Part shown: positions 1 to 6,363 of the stretch, piece by piece
How positions within the stretch are numbered: the first letter of the stretch is position 1
How the letters are laid out: every line of letters begins with the position of its first letter
Assembly (NCBI GenBank): GCA_023250385.1
Contig: JAHFAU010000034.1
Location: forward strand, 1-14,733
DNA: 14,733 bases
Direction: 5' to 3'
Source: Anaerolineales bacterium
GTDB taxonomy: Bacteria > Chloroflexota > Anaerolineae > Anaerolineales > E44-bin32
Program-made: the position numbers and the translations under genes
Notes under the pieces: generated by a model
Databases searched by the model: none
Told to the model about the DNA's origin: nothing
The model's input: only the letters and a program-made list of their open reading frames with translations

Positions 1-233
1 AATCGGATCAGACTTCCATAAATCAGCCGATCGATGTCACGGTCGGCCTGATTGTAGCGATCGAGCAACGGGTTCAACCGGACCGAGCGACCGATCAAGG
101 CTTCGGCGTATGAACCTCCTTGAACAGGCTGCAGTAGATCGGCTTCGGGGCCAGGGGTCTGCCCGAGCAGCAGGCCCAGCACGAGCAGCAGGCCGCCGAC
201 GGCGATCGCAAGCTGCCAGCCGATCTTACGCAT
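1..233 (-). CDS. ABC transporter family 5 (peptide-type) solute-binding protein, N-terminal fragment
   Basis: This open frame starts at an ATG whose complement is at 231-233 and runs off the left edge, so only about 77 N-terminal residues are visible. They begin MRKIGWQLAIAV, followed by a Leu/Gly/Val-rich hydrophobic stretch to about residue 24, which looks like a signal peptide or membrane anchor. No lipobox cysteine is seen. After it comes a segment containing QGGSYAEALIG and LNPLLDRYNQADRDI. This resembles the mature start of family 5 (DppA/OppA-like) solute-binding proteins, where a GGxxxEALxG strand is followed by an N-P-L-L segment. Such proteins bind peptides or similar solutes outside the cell for an ABC importer. 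The gene starts 17 bp after secG, so it is probably co-transcribed with it. The substrate cannot be inferred, and the ligand-binding lobes lie outside the window. Confidence 0.72.
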   Translation of the reverse strand, partial: MRKIGWQLAIAVGGLLLVLGLLLGQTPGPEADLLQPVQGGSYAEALIGRSVRLNPLLDRYNQADRDIDRLIYGSLIR

Positions 234-250
234 GCCGAGAGGAGCGGGGC

Positions 251-478
251 CTAACCGCCCAATGTGACGCTGAGGAGAGCGAGCAGGAAATAGCCTAAGC
301 TGAGGACGATGGTGAGGTTGAAGACCAGGCGCTCCACCCCACGCCGTACGTGGTATCCGCTGCCGCCAAAATCGCCGCCCCCCAGGCCCCCGAGCCCGGC
401 TCCCTTACTTTGCAGCAGCACCAGCACGATCAGTGCGATTGACACGATGACCAGCGCCAGGTTCAGGTAGGTAGACAT
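251..478 (-). CDS. secG: Preprotein translocase subunit SecG
   Basis: This 75-residue protein has the SecG layout. The first transmembrane helix (about residues 5-23) is followed by the family's conserved LLQSKGAGLGG loop. A Gly-rich cytoplasmic segment comes next, then RRGVERL, and a second transmembrane helix (about 51-71). SecG is the small accessory subunit of the SecYEG channel in the cytoplasmic membrane and assists SecA-driven export. The length is normal for the family. The ATG start lies about 17 nt downstream of the predicted transcription start of an extended -10 promoter, with no Shine-Dalgarno sequence between them. The gene ends with TAG, 17 bp before the solute-binding protein gene. 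prfB ends 136 bp upstream, so secG probably begins its own transcript. Confidence 0.95.
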   Translation of the reverse strand: MSTYLNLALVIVSIALIVLVLLQSKGAGLGGLGGGDFGGSGYHVRRGVERLVFNLTIVLSLGYFLLALLSVTLGG

Positions 479-501
479 GCTGCCGTGCTTAGCGGCGGGG
501 G

Positions 502-510
502 ATTATAGCA
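502..510 (-). promoter_or_regulatory. Predicted secG promoter, extended -10
   Basis: Read on the minus strand this is TGC-TATAAT, a perfect extended -10 element, followed by the GC-rich discriminator CCCCCGCCGC. Transcription would start near 495, 17 nt before the secG ATG. No convincing -35 hexamer is found at 16-18 bp spacing, as is common for extended -10 promoters. It lies in the 136-bp gap between prfB and secG, in which I see nothing else. Confidence 0.7.
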
Positions 511-614
511 TAGTGCACTCGAACCGGTCCTCGCGGAAGCCTCGATTGCGCATAGCCAGGTTCCGTCAATTACGGGTTGGGCGCGGGCGTTGGTCCGAGC
601 AGACCGACGGGCTC

Positions 615-1707
615 CTAGCTCGGTGCAATGGTTTGGGTCTTCAGAAAGGCCGAGATCAGTTCGTCCAGGTCGCCGTCCAGGACAGCCGCCGGGTTACTGA
701 GCTCCAGGCCGGTGCGATGGTCCTTGACCAGTTGGTAGGGGTGGAGCACGTAGGATCGGATTTGGCTCCCCCATTCAGCGCTCACGTGCTGGCCCTTGAT
801 CGCTGCCAGCTGCTCCTCCCGCTTCTGGCGCTCCAGATCGAGCAGCTTCGCCCGCAGCACCCGCATGGCGTTTTCGCGGTTTTGTGTCTGCGAGCGTTCG
901 TTTTGACTGGTCACCACGAGCCCGCTCGGCAGGTGCTTGATCCGAATCGCAGTCTCGTTCTTCTGGACATTCTGCCCACCGGCGCCTGCCGACAGGAATG
1001 TATCGACCTTGATGTCCTTCGGATCAATCTTAATCTCGGCCTCCGATTCGACCTGAGGATAGACCTCTACCAGAGCGAAGGAGGTATGCCGGCGGTTGCC
1101 GGAGTCGAACGGTGAGATTCGAACCAGGCGGTGGACGCCCCGTTCGGCGCGCAGGTATCCGTAGGCGTACTCGCCGTCCACTGCGACGGTCACGCTCTTG
1201 ATCCCGGCTTCCTCTCCGGGGCTGCGGTCGAAGATCTCGGTCTCGAACCCGCGGCGCTCACACCAGCGCAGATACATTCGCTCCAACATCTGAGCCCAGT
1301 CCTGTGAATCGGTTCCCCCGGCGCCGGCATGGACCGAAAGGATGGCGTCGTCGGCATCGTACTTGCCGGAAAGCGACGTCGCCAATTCCCGGTTTTCCAA
1401 CTCTTGCTCAACCGCGGCCAGCTCCGCCTTGATCTCCTCTCGCAGCGATTCGTCACCGAGCTCGGCAAGTTCAATGACATCCACGATCCGCTGCCGCAGC
1501 CCGCGCCAGCCCTCGACCTCCTGACGCAGCCGCGCCAGCCGTTTCATCTTGACCTGGGCACTCTCCGGATCCTGCCAGAGTTGGGGATCCTCGGCTGCCC
1601 GTTCCAATTCGCTTAATTCTTTTTCGAGCTTGGGGAAGTCAAAGACGCACCAGAAGGTCCTGGATGCGTGCCTGGCTGGCCTGTAGAGCGTCGCTTAGGT
1701 CCTGCAT
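615..1707 (-). CDS. prfB: Peptide chain release factor 2, with programmed +1 frameshift
   Basis: RF2 recognises UGA and UAA stop codons and releases the peptide on the ribosome. The continuous frame 615-1607 lacks the true N-terminus. A 22-codon zero frame begins at ATG 1705-1707 and ends at an in-frame TGA (1639-1641) within CTTTGAC. Skipping one base joins it to the downstream frame as DFPKLEKELSELERAAEDP, the normal RF2 N-terminal helix. The joined product is 363 residues, a normal RF2 length. The SPF tripeptide for UGA/UAA reading is at about residues 198-200 and the catalytic GGQ at about 243-245, within SAGAGGQNVQ. The gene lies 25 bp after tRNA-Gln and is probably co-transcribed with it. 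Its own stop is TAG, which RF1 reads. A coding feature without the frameshift would be 33 residues short. Confidence 0.96.
1638..1644 (-). other. prfB: RF2 programmed +1 frameshift site (CTT TGA C)
   Basis: On the minus strand the sequence is CTT TGA C. The CTT codon (1642-1644) is the slippery leucine codon, TGA (1639-1641) is the in-frame stop, and C makes a poor termination context. Skipping T1641 continues with GAC (Asp). This is the classic RF2 autoregulatory site: when RF2 is scarce the ribosome pauses at UGA and shifts +1. The internal Shine-Dalgarno-like element, AGGGGG three bases before CTT in E. coli, is here the weaker CTGGTG at the same distance. Confidence 0.95.
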
Positions 1708-1732
1708 GTCGGCTGACCCTGCGAATCCGAGG

Positions 1733-1803
1733 CTGGGGGTCGAGGATTCGAACCTCGGTTCGCGGATCCAGAGTCCGCTGTCCTACCGCTAGACGAACCC
1801 CCA
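1733..1803 (-). tRNA. tRNA-Gln (anticodon CTG)
   Basis: The minus strand folds into a full cloverleaf. The acceptor is TGGGGGT/ACCCCCA, the D arm GTCT/GGAC with loop AGCGGTA, the anticodon stem GCGGA/TCCGC with loop CTCTGGA, the variable loop 4 nt, and the T arm CGAGG/CCTCG with loop TTCGAAT. Loop positions 34-36 read CTG, which decodes CAG glutamine codons. The weak U1-A72 pair and discriminator G73 fit glutamine tRNAs; U1-A72 is also known to mark tRNA-Gln for the GatCAB amidotransferase. The CCA end is not encoded, since GCCTC follows A72. It lies between gltX and prfB and seems to have its own promoter. Confidence 0.96.
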
Positions 1804-1814
1804 GTGCGGCGGCG

Positions 1815-1823
1815 ATTGTAACA
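1815..1823 (-). promoter_or_regulatory. Predicted tRNA-Gln promoter, extended -10
   Basis: The minus strand reads TGT-TACAAT, followed by CGCCGCCGC and then the tRNA. Transcription would start near 1808, leaving a 5-nt 5' leader before the mature tRNA end at 1803. The site is in the 67-bp gap after gltX. The GC-rich discriminator is typical of stable-RNA promoters under stringent control. No -35 is obvious. Confidence 0.65.
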
Positions 1824-1870
1824 TGTGGGTCGCGACCGGCTCTCGCGGCGGCAATGGGAGTTGCACTGCC

Positions 1871-3352
1871 TCAACCTGCGTCCTCGAGCAAGTCGCCTGC
1901 TCGGGCAACTCGTTCGAGAACCTGCTCCCTTCCGAGCAGAACCATCGTTTCAATCAGCGGCGGACTCACCCGCTGTCCGGTCACCGCGATCCGCAGGATC
2001 GTGAATAGCTGGCCGACTTTGAGCCCAAGTTCCTCAGCAAGGCCGCGCAGCTCGGCCTCCAAGCTTTCGGGCTCGAGCCGCTCGCGCTCCCCGATCAGCC
2101 GCTGCGCCCGCCGAACCGCCGCCGCCGAAGCGGCGGCGGTCATGCCCGGCCCGATCAAATCCGCCGCAACAGGTGACACCGATTCTCCGAACATGAATCC
2201 GGCCATCTCGACAGCCTCGTCCAAAGTCCGGATCCGTTCCTGGATCAGCGGGGCGAGCGGGACAAGGTCGGCCTCGGTGACAGAGATTCTGTGCCGCTCA
2301 AAGACCGGGGCCAGCCTGCGGGCCAGTTCGGCCTCCGGGAGGCTGCGGATGTGGATCCCATTGAAGTGGTCGAGCTTGCTGTAGTTCACCGCGGCCGGGC
2401 TTGGATTTAGCCGATCCAGGCTGAACCGCTGAACCAGGTCCTCCAGGCCAAAGACCTCGGTCCGATCGTCGTACGACCAGCCCATCAAAGCCAGCCAATT
2501 CACCACCGCTTCTGGAACATAACCCTGTTCGCGCAGGTCAAGCGGGTAGATTGAGCTCGCTCCACTTACCGCATCCCGTTTGCTCATCTTTCCTTTGCCG
2601 GAGGGGTTGAGAAAGACTGAGAGATGCACCCAGACCGGTTGCTCCCACCCGAACGCCTGGTAAATGAGCACGTGCAGCGGAAAGGTTGGCAGCCACTCCG
2701 AACTGCGCAGCACATGCGTGATGCCCATCAACCGGTCATCCACCATTGCGGCCAGGTGGTAAACCGGCAGCCCGTCGGACTTGAGCAGTATTACGTCATC
2801 CAGGCTCGTGTTCTCGACCTGAATTTCGCCTCGCAGCCGGTCGACCGCAGTGGTCCGGCCGCTCTCCGGAACTTTCAGACGCACCACATGCGATTCACCA
2901 GCCGCTCGCCTTGCAGCGGCCTCGGCAGGCGCAAGCCGCCGGCAGAGGCCGTCGTAGTGAGGGGGTTGTTTTCGACGCTCCAGGTCTTGCCTCATGGCCG
3001 CCAGACGCTCGGGCGAACAGAAACAGAAGTAAGCCAAGCCGAGCTCCACGAGTTGCTCGGCATGCGCGCGATACAGGTCCACTCGTTCAGACTGCCGATA
3101 AGGAGCGTGGGGTCCCCCGAGATCAGGACCTTCATCCCAGTGCAGCCCAAGCCAATTGAGCGATTCCAGGATTTCCTGTTCCGAACCGGGAACGAACCGC
3201 TTGCGATCCGTGTCTTCAATTCGGATGATGAACTGACCGCCGGTCTGGCGCGCCAGCAGATAGTTGTACAGCGCGGTTCGGGCGCCACCGATGTGGAAGC
3301 GCCCAGTGGGAGAGGGCGCGTAGCGGACCCGGGCCGGCGTTGTTTCAGTCAC
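1871..3352 (-). CDS. gltX: Glutamyl-tRNA synthetase (GluRS), class I
   Basis: This 493-residue enzyme attaches glutamate to tRNA in the cytoplasm. The N-terminal Rossmann fold starts VRYAPSPTGRFHIGGA, with the HIGH-type motif at residues 20-23. The second class I signature, GKMSKRDA, has KMSKR at residues 255-259. Cysteines at 110, 112 and 137 (FCFCSPE, then YDGLC) suggest the zinc-binding insertion of many GluRS. The length is normal for the family. The start is GTG at 3350-3352, because the conserved motif begins only eight residues later; no strong Shine-Dalgarno sequence is seen. It follows rodA by 30 bp. Downstream is a tRNA-Gln gene. In bacteria lacking GlnRS, a non-discriminating GluRS charges tRNA-Gln with Glu for GatCAB to amidate. 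The adjacency suggests this but does not prove it. Confidence 0.96.
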   Translation of the reverse strand: MTETTPARVRYAPSPTGRFHIGGARTALYNYLLARQTGGQFIIRIEDTDRKRFVPGSEQEILESLNWLGLHWDEGPDLGGPHAPYRQSERVDLYRAHAEQLVELGLAYFCFCSPERLAAMRQDLERRKQPPHYDGLCRRLAPAEAAARRAAGESHVVRLKVPESGRTTAVDRLRGEIQVENTSLDDVILLKSDGLPVYHLAAMVDDRLMGITHVLRSSEWLPTFPLHVLIYQAFGWEQPVWVHLSVFLNPSGKGKMSKRDAVSGASSIYPLDLREQGYVPEAVVNWLALMGWSYDDRTEVFGLEDLVQRFSLDRLNPSPAAVNYSKLDHFNGIHIRSLPEAELARRLAPVFERHRISVTEADLVPLAPLIQERIRTLDEAVEMAGFMFGESVSPVAADLIGPGMTAAASAAAVRRAQRLIGERERLEPESLEAELRGLAEELGLKVGQLFTILRIAVTGQRVSPPLIETMVLLGREQVLERVARAGDLLEDAG

Positions 3353-3382
3353 TTGGCTGGAATAGAAACTCGAGATCGGCTG

Positions 3383-4537
3383 CTAGAGCTCGATTCGTTT
3401 GTGGCGCAGCATCACACTCTCAACCAGGCCGATTCCGAGCAGGCTGGTAAGCAATGAGGACCCCCCGTACGACAGGAAAGGCAGCGGCAGCCCGGAGACG
3501 GGCAGCAAGTTCAGATTCATCCCGACGTTGAAGGAGGCCTGGAAGAGCAGCAAGATTGCGACTCCGTAGCAGATCAGCGAGCCATACCGATCACGCGCCA
3601 GACGCGTAGCTCGCAGGCAGCGGAACACAACGAACATCAGCAGCAGCACGGTGATCGTCGCTCCAACGAAGCCAAATTCCTGGGACATGGAGGAGAACAG
3701 GAAATCAGTGTGCCGAACTTTGAGGAAACGCAGCTGAACCTGGGTTCCGCTGCCATATCCTTGGCCGAGCAGGCCGCCGGAGCCGATCGAGATTAGGGCC
3801 TGCTCGACGTTGTAGCTGGCCCCGAAACTCTCTTGCGGATGGGGGAAAAGAAAATTGATGACCCGGGTCATCTGGTAGTTGCGCAGGAAGAGAAAATCCT
3901 CGCCCGCCGGGTACCGTTCCAGAAAGTAGCGGGCCAGCAGCGGGGCCACCAGCAGAGAGACCAATACAATCGCCCCAAGGAGGATCGCCAGGGATCGCAG
4001 CCGAACGCCGGCGGCCCATACCAATGCCAGCCAGATCACCAGCAGCACAACTGCCGTGCTCAGGTCGGGCTGGCTAAGGATCAGCACTGCTGGCAGTGCA
4101 ACCAGGGCGAAGCTCTTGAGCAACGTCCCGAGCGCCTCTGGGCGATTGCGACCCAGGTAGTCGGCAAGCACTAGAATGGTCAGAATCTTGGCCAGTTCGG
4201 AGGGCTGAACGGTCAGGGTGGCGACCTCGAACCAACGAGATGCGCCGAACCCGGCCACTCCTGCGATGGGGATCAGGGCAAGCAGCAGCACCATCAGACC
4301 GTACAAGAGCCTGGAAATCGCCGACCAGAGCCGGTAGTCGATCGCCGCGACTGCGAAAAGTACGACCAGGCTGATCAGTCCGTAGAGTGCCTGCCGGCCG
4401 ACCACATTCAACTCGATGAGCTCCGGATTCCCGGCAACTGCCGATCGAATCAGGGCGACCCCGGCGATGGTCAGCACGCCAACCGCCCCAAGCAGCCAGA
4501 TATCGAAATGGCGCCAGATCCGTGCCGAAGCTTGCAT
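3383..4537 (-). CDS. rodA: SEDS peptidoglycan polymerase RodA
   Basis: This 384-residue integral membrane protein has about ten predicted transmembrane segments. It shows the SEDS family signatures QPSELAKI in the first third, QPDLSTAVVLL in the middle, and LPFLSYGGSSLLTSL near the C-terminus. RodA is the glycan-strand polymerase of the elongasome and works with PBP2, encoded in the same cluster by mrdA. I call RodA rather than FtsW because of this context and the RodA-like segments GQGYGSGTQVQL and VRHTDFLFS. The ATG start lies 3 bp after the minE stop, so the gene is translationally close to the Min genes. The stop is TAG, and gltX follows after 30 bp. Confidence 0.94.
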   Translation of the reverse strand: MQASARIWRHFDIWLLGAVGVLTIAGVALIRSAVAGNPELIELNVVGRQALYGLISLVVLFAVAAIDYRLWSAISRLLYGLMVLLLALIPIAGVAGFGASRWFEVATLTVQPSELAKILTILVLADYLGRNRPEALGTLLKSFALVALPAVLILSQPDLSTAVVLLVIWLALVWAAGVRLRSLAILLGAIVLVSLLVAPLLARYFLERYPAGEDFLFLRNYQMTRVINFLFPHPQESFGASYNVEQALISIGSGGLLGQGYGSGTQVQLRFLKVRHTDFLFSSMSQEFGFVGATITVLLLMFVVFRCLRATRLARDRYGSLICYGVAILLLFQASFNVGMNLNLLPVSGLPLPFLSYGGSSLLTSLLGIGLVESVMLRHKRIEL

Positions 4538-4540
4538 CCG

Positions 4541-4801
4541 CTAGTGTTTGGCAGTCCTGCGCTCTGCCAACGGAATGTCGGCTACCAAGCGTTGACGCCG
4601 GCGATCCTTGGTCAGTGAAACGGAGACTCCCTCTCGATCGATCTCCACATGGCGAGAGATGGCTTCAATCAATTCATCTTTGAGCGCCTCGAGAGTACTG
4701 GCGCTGACTCCCGCCCGATCGTGAACCAGCACGAACTGCAGCCGCTCTTTTGCCGTGCGCGCCGAGCCGCGCTCCCGCCCGCGTAGCCAGTCGAGGATCA
4801 T
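4541..4801 (-). CDS. minE: Cell division topological specificity factor MinE
   Basis: This 86-residue protein has the two MinE regions. The short amphipathic N-terminus (MILDWLRGR) matches the membrane-targeting sequence. The segment ARTAKERLQFVLVHDRAG is the conserved MinD-binding, ATPase-stimulating region that switches between helix and strand. The rest (LKDELIEAISRHVEID and SVSLTKD) is the dimeric topological-specificity domain. MinE displaces MinD from the membrane and so drives pole-to-pole oscillation or gradients. Its ATG overlaps the minD stop in ATGA, which indicates coupled translation. rodA follows after 3 bp. A MinE rather than DivIVA partner for MinCD implies a dynamic, gradient-type Min system. 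Confidence 0.95.
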   Translation of the reverse strand: MILDWLRGRERGSARTAKERLQFVLVHDRAGVSASTLEALKDELIEAISRHVEIDREGVSVSLTKDRRRQRLVADIPLAERRTAKH

Positions 4802-5607
4802 GCCGGCTGCCCTCCCGTCCTAACCTTGCGGGACAGGCGCCGCAGGAATCCATCTTCGGCCGCGAACTCCTCGAGCGGGACTTGCTCTCCCATCAGGCGG
4901 CGGGCGATGGCTTGAAACGCACGCCCGGCCCGGCTGCGTCCATCGAGCGCAAGCGGGGTGCCCCTATTCGAGGCGGTCAGGACCTGCTCGTCCTCCGGCA
5001 CTACTCCGATCAATTCGATCGCCAGTACCTCCAGCACATCTTCCGCTTTGAGCATCTCGCCCCGCCGGACCATGTCCGGTTTAACCCGATTCAGGATCAG
5101 CTTGGGGGGATCTTTTTCCTCTGCTTCGACGAGCCCGATAATCCGGTCGGCATCCCGCACCGCCGAGACTTCCGGATTCGTGACGATCAACACGATGTCG
5201 GCCGGGGCCAGCGCGTTACGGAAGCCGCCTTCGATTCCGGCCGGAGAATCGATCAAGATCCAATCGTTATCCCGCCGGAGCTGGGCGGTCACCTCGATCA
5301 TATCCTCCGGAGAGATTGCCGTCTTGTCGCGAGTCTGAGCCGCGGGGATCAAGTAAAGATTGGGAACTCGCTTGTCCTTGATCATGGCCTGCCGAAGCTT
5401 GCAGCGCCCTTCCACCACGTCTACCAGATCGTACACGATCCGATTCTCGAGACCCATCACCAAATCCAAGTTCCTCAGCCCAATGTCGGCGTCGATGCAG
5501 ACGACCCGATGCCCGGCCGCGGCCAACGCTGCGGCGATGTTCGCAGTAGTGGTCGTCTTGCCGACTCCACCCTTCCCTGAGGTCACGGTTACGACCTTTG
5601 CGCCCAT
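4798..5607 (-). CDS. minD: Septum site-determining ATPase MinD
   Basis: This 269-residue ParA/MinD-family ATPase has the deviant Walker A motif SGKGGVGKTTT (about residues 10-20, including the signature lysine K12). The conserved DADIGLRNLDLVMGLENR segment follows, then LIDSPAGIEGGF and VTNPEVSAVRDADR. The C-terminal end (about 252-265, containing DGFLRRLSRKVR) is an amphipathic helix matching the MinD membrane-targeting sequence. ATP-bound dimers bind the membrane, recruit MinC to block FtsZ away from midcell, and are released by MinE. The start is ATG 5605-5607, preceded by GAGGT about 5 nt upstream. It lies 21 bp after minC and overlaps minE. Confidence 0.96.
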   Translation of the reverse strand: MGAKVVTVTSGKGGVGKTTTTANIAAALAAAGHRVVCIDADIGLRNLDLVMGLENRIVYDLVDVVEGRCKLRQAMIKDKRVPNLYLIPAAQTRDKTAISPEDMIEVTAQLRRDNDWILIDSPAGIEGGFRNALAPADIVLIVTNPEVSAVRDADRIIGLVEAEEKDPPKLILNRVKPDMVRRGEMLKAEDVLEVLAIELIGVVPEDEQVLTASNRGTPLALDGRSRAGRAFQAIARRLMGEQVPLEEFAAEDGFLRRLSRKVRTGGQPA

Positions 5608-5628
5608 CCTTACCTCACTCCCTCCTGT

Positions 5629-6306
5629 TCAACTCGTCTTCCAGGCTTCCGCCACCAGGTTTCCGTCTTTCACGTAGGCCTTCTCCGGCCGTGGGTTCCC
5701 CTTGCGCTCGGGTGAGACGCTGATGTGACTTCCGATCCGAAGCTGCGTCGGGGTCAGGTCGAGCGCGCAGACCACCGATCGCTCGTTGCCCGTTGCCCCG
5801 GCGTGCACGACTCCTCTCAGCTTGCCCCAGACCACCACGTTTCCGCCCGCGATGACCTCTGCTCCGGGATTGACATCTCCCAAAACCACCACATGGCCAG
5901 GATGCCTGACCTTCTGGCCCGACCGAAGGGTCCGTTCGATCAAGACGGCCTGGTCCCCCTCCAGCTCGAAACGAACCGGCTCACGTTCGCCATCTTCGCC
6001 GAGTTCCGGCCGAGGGATTTCGAGCGCCAGGCCGAGATTGGCGCCGGCCGAGCGGGTGCCTGCGGAGGAGCTGAGAATTGCCGCCAGCGCCACTTCCCGC
6101 TCCTGCAGTTCGTCTCGCAGCCCACCGAGCTCCGCGGCCCCCAGGTCGCGATCGGCGACTTGAAGAACCAGGCGTGCGCCGCGGAAGAAATCAGCCCGCT
6201 CGTCGATCGCCTGCAGCAGGGAGGGCCAGACGACATGCCAGTCGCCGTCGGGGACTGTCACCAACAGTCCGTCGCCAATGCCCTTGAGCGCGAGCGAGCT
6301 GCCCAT
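5629..6306 (-). CDS. minC: Septum site-determining protein MinC (start moved to 6306)
   Basis: MinC inhibits FtsZ polymerisation and is recruited to the membrane by MinD. The N-terminal FtsZ-binding domain starts at MGSSLALKGIGDGLLVTV, close to the family pattern of a beta strand followed by GxxDGLLV. After a linker comes the C-terminal beta-helix MinD-binding domain, with RTLRSGQKVRHPGHVVVLGDVNPG and AEVIAGGNVVVWGKLRG. An earlier in-frame ATG exists at 6331-6333 (234 residues), but a predicted -10 element lies between the two ATGs and the extra residues match nothing in the family. I therefore use ATG 6304-6306 (225 residues). Neither start has a Shine-Dalgarno sequence. It follows mrdA by 57 bp and probably starts a sub-operon with minD, minE and rodA. 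Confidence 0.92.
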   Translation of the reverse strand: MGSSLALKGIGDGLLVTVPDGDWHVVWPSLLQAIDERADFFRGARLVLQVADRDLGAAELGGLRDELQEREVALAAILSSSAGTRSAGANLGLALEIPRPELGEDGEREPVRFELEGDQAVLIERTLRSGQKVRHPGHVVVLGDVNPGAEVIAGGNVVVWGKLRGVVHAGATGNERSVVCALDLTPTQLRIGSHISVSPERKGNPRPEKAYVKDGNLVAEAWKTS

Positions 6307-6323
6307 GGTGGTAACGGGCGGCG

Positions 6324-6332
6324 ATTTTAGCA
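6324..6332 (-). promoter_or_regulatory. Predicted minC promoter, extended -10
   Basis: The minus strand reads TGC-TAAAAT, followed by CGCCGCCCG, the same arrangement as the tRNA-Gln promoter. It lies in the mrdA-minC gap. The predicted transcript start near 6317 is about 11 nt from the ATG at 6306, a very short leader without a Shine-Dalgarno sequence. No clear -35. Confidence 0.6.
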
Positions 6333-6363
6333 TCCGGGGAACTCTGGCGCCAGTAGGGGAGGC

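Noticed and set aside
110..298. Small plus-strand frame at the left end
   Set aside because: It is antisense to the solute-binding protein N-terminus and the secG 3' end, with an Arg/Ala-rich composition and no recognisable features.
540..614. Intrinsic terminator after prfB
   Set aside because: I searched the minus strand after the TAG stop and saw only weak GC-rich self-pairing and no T tract.
477..1115. Plus-strand frame opposite the 3' half of prfB
   Set aside because: The opposite strand encodes RF2 with SPF and GGQ motifs; the plus frame shows no family features.
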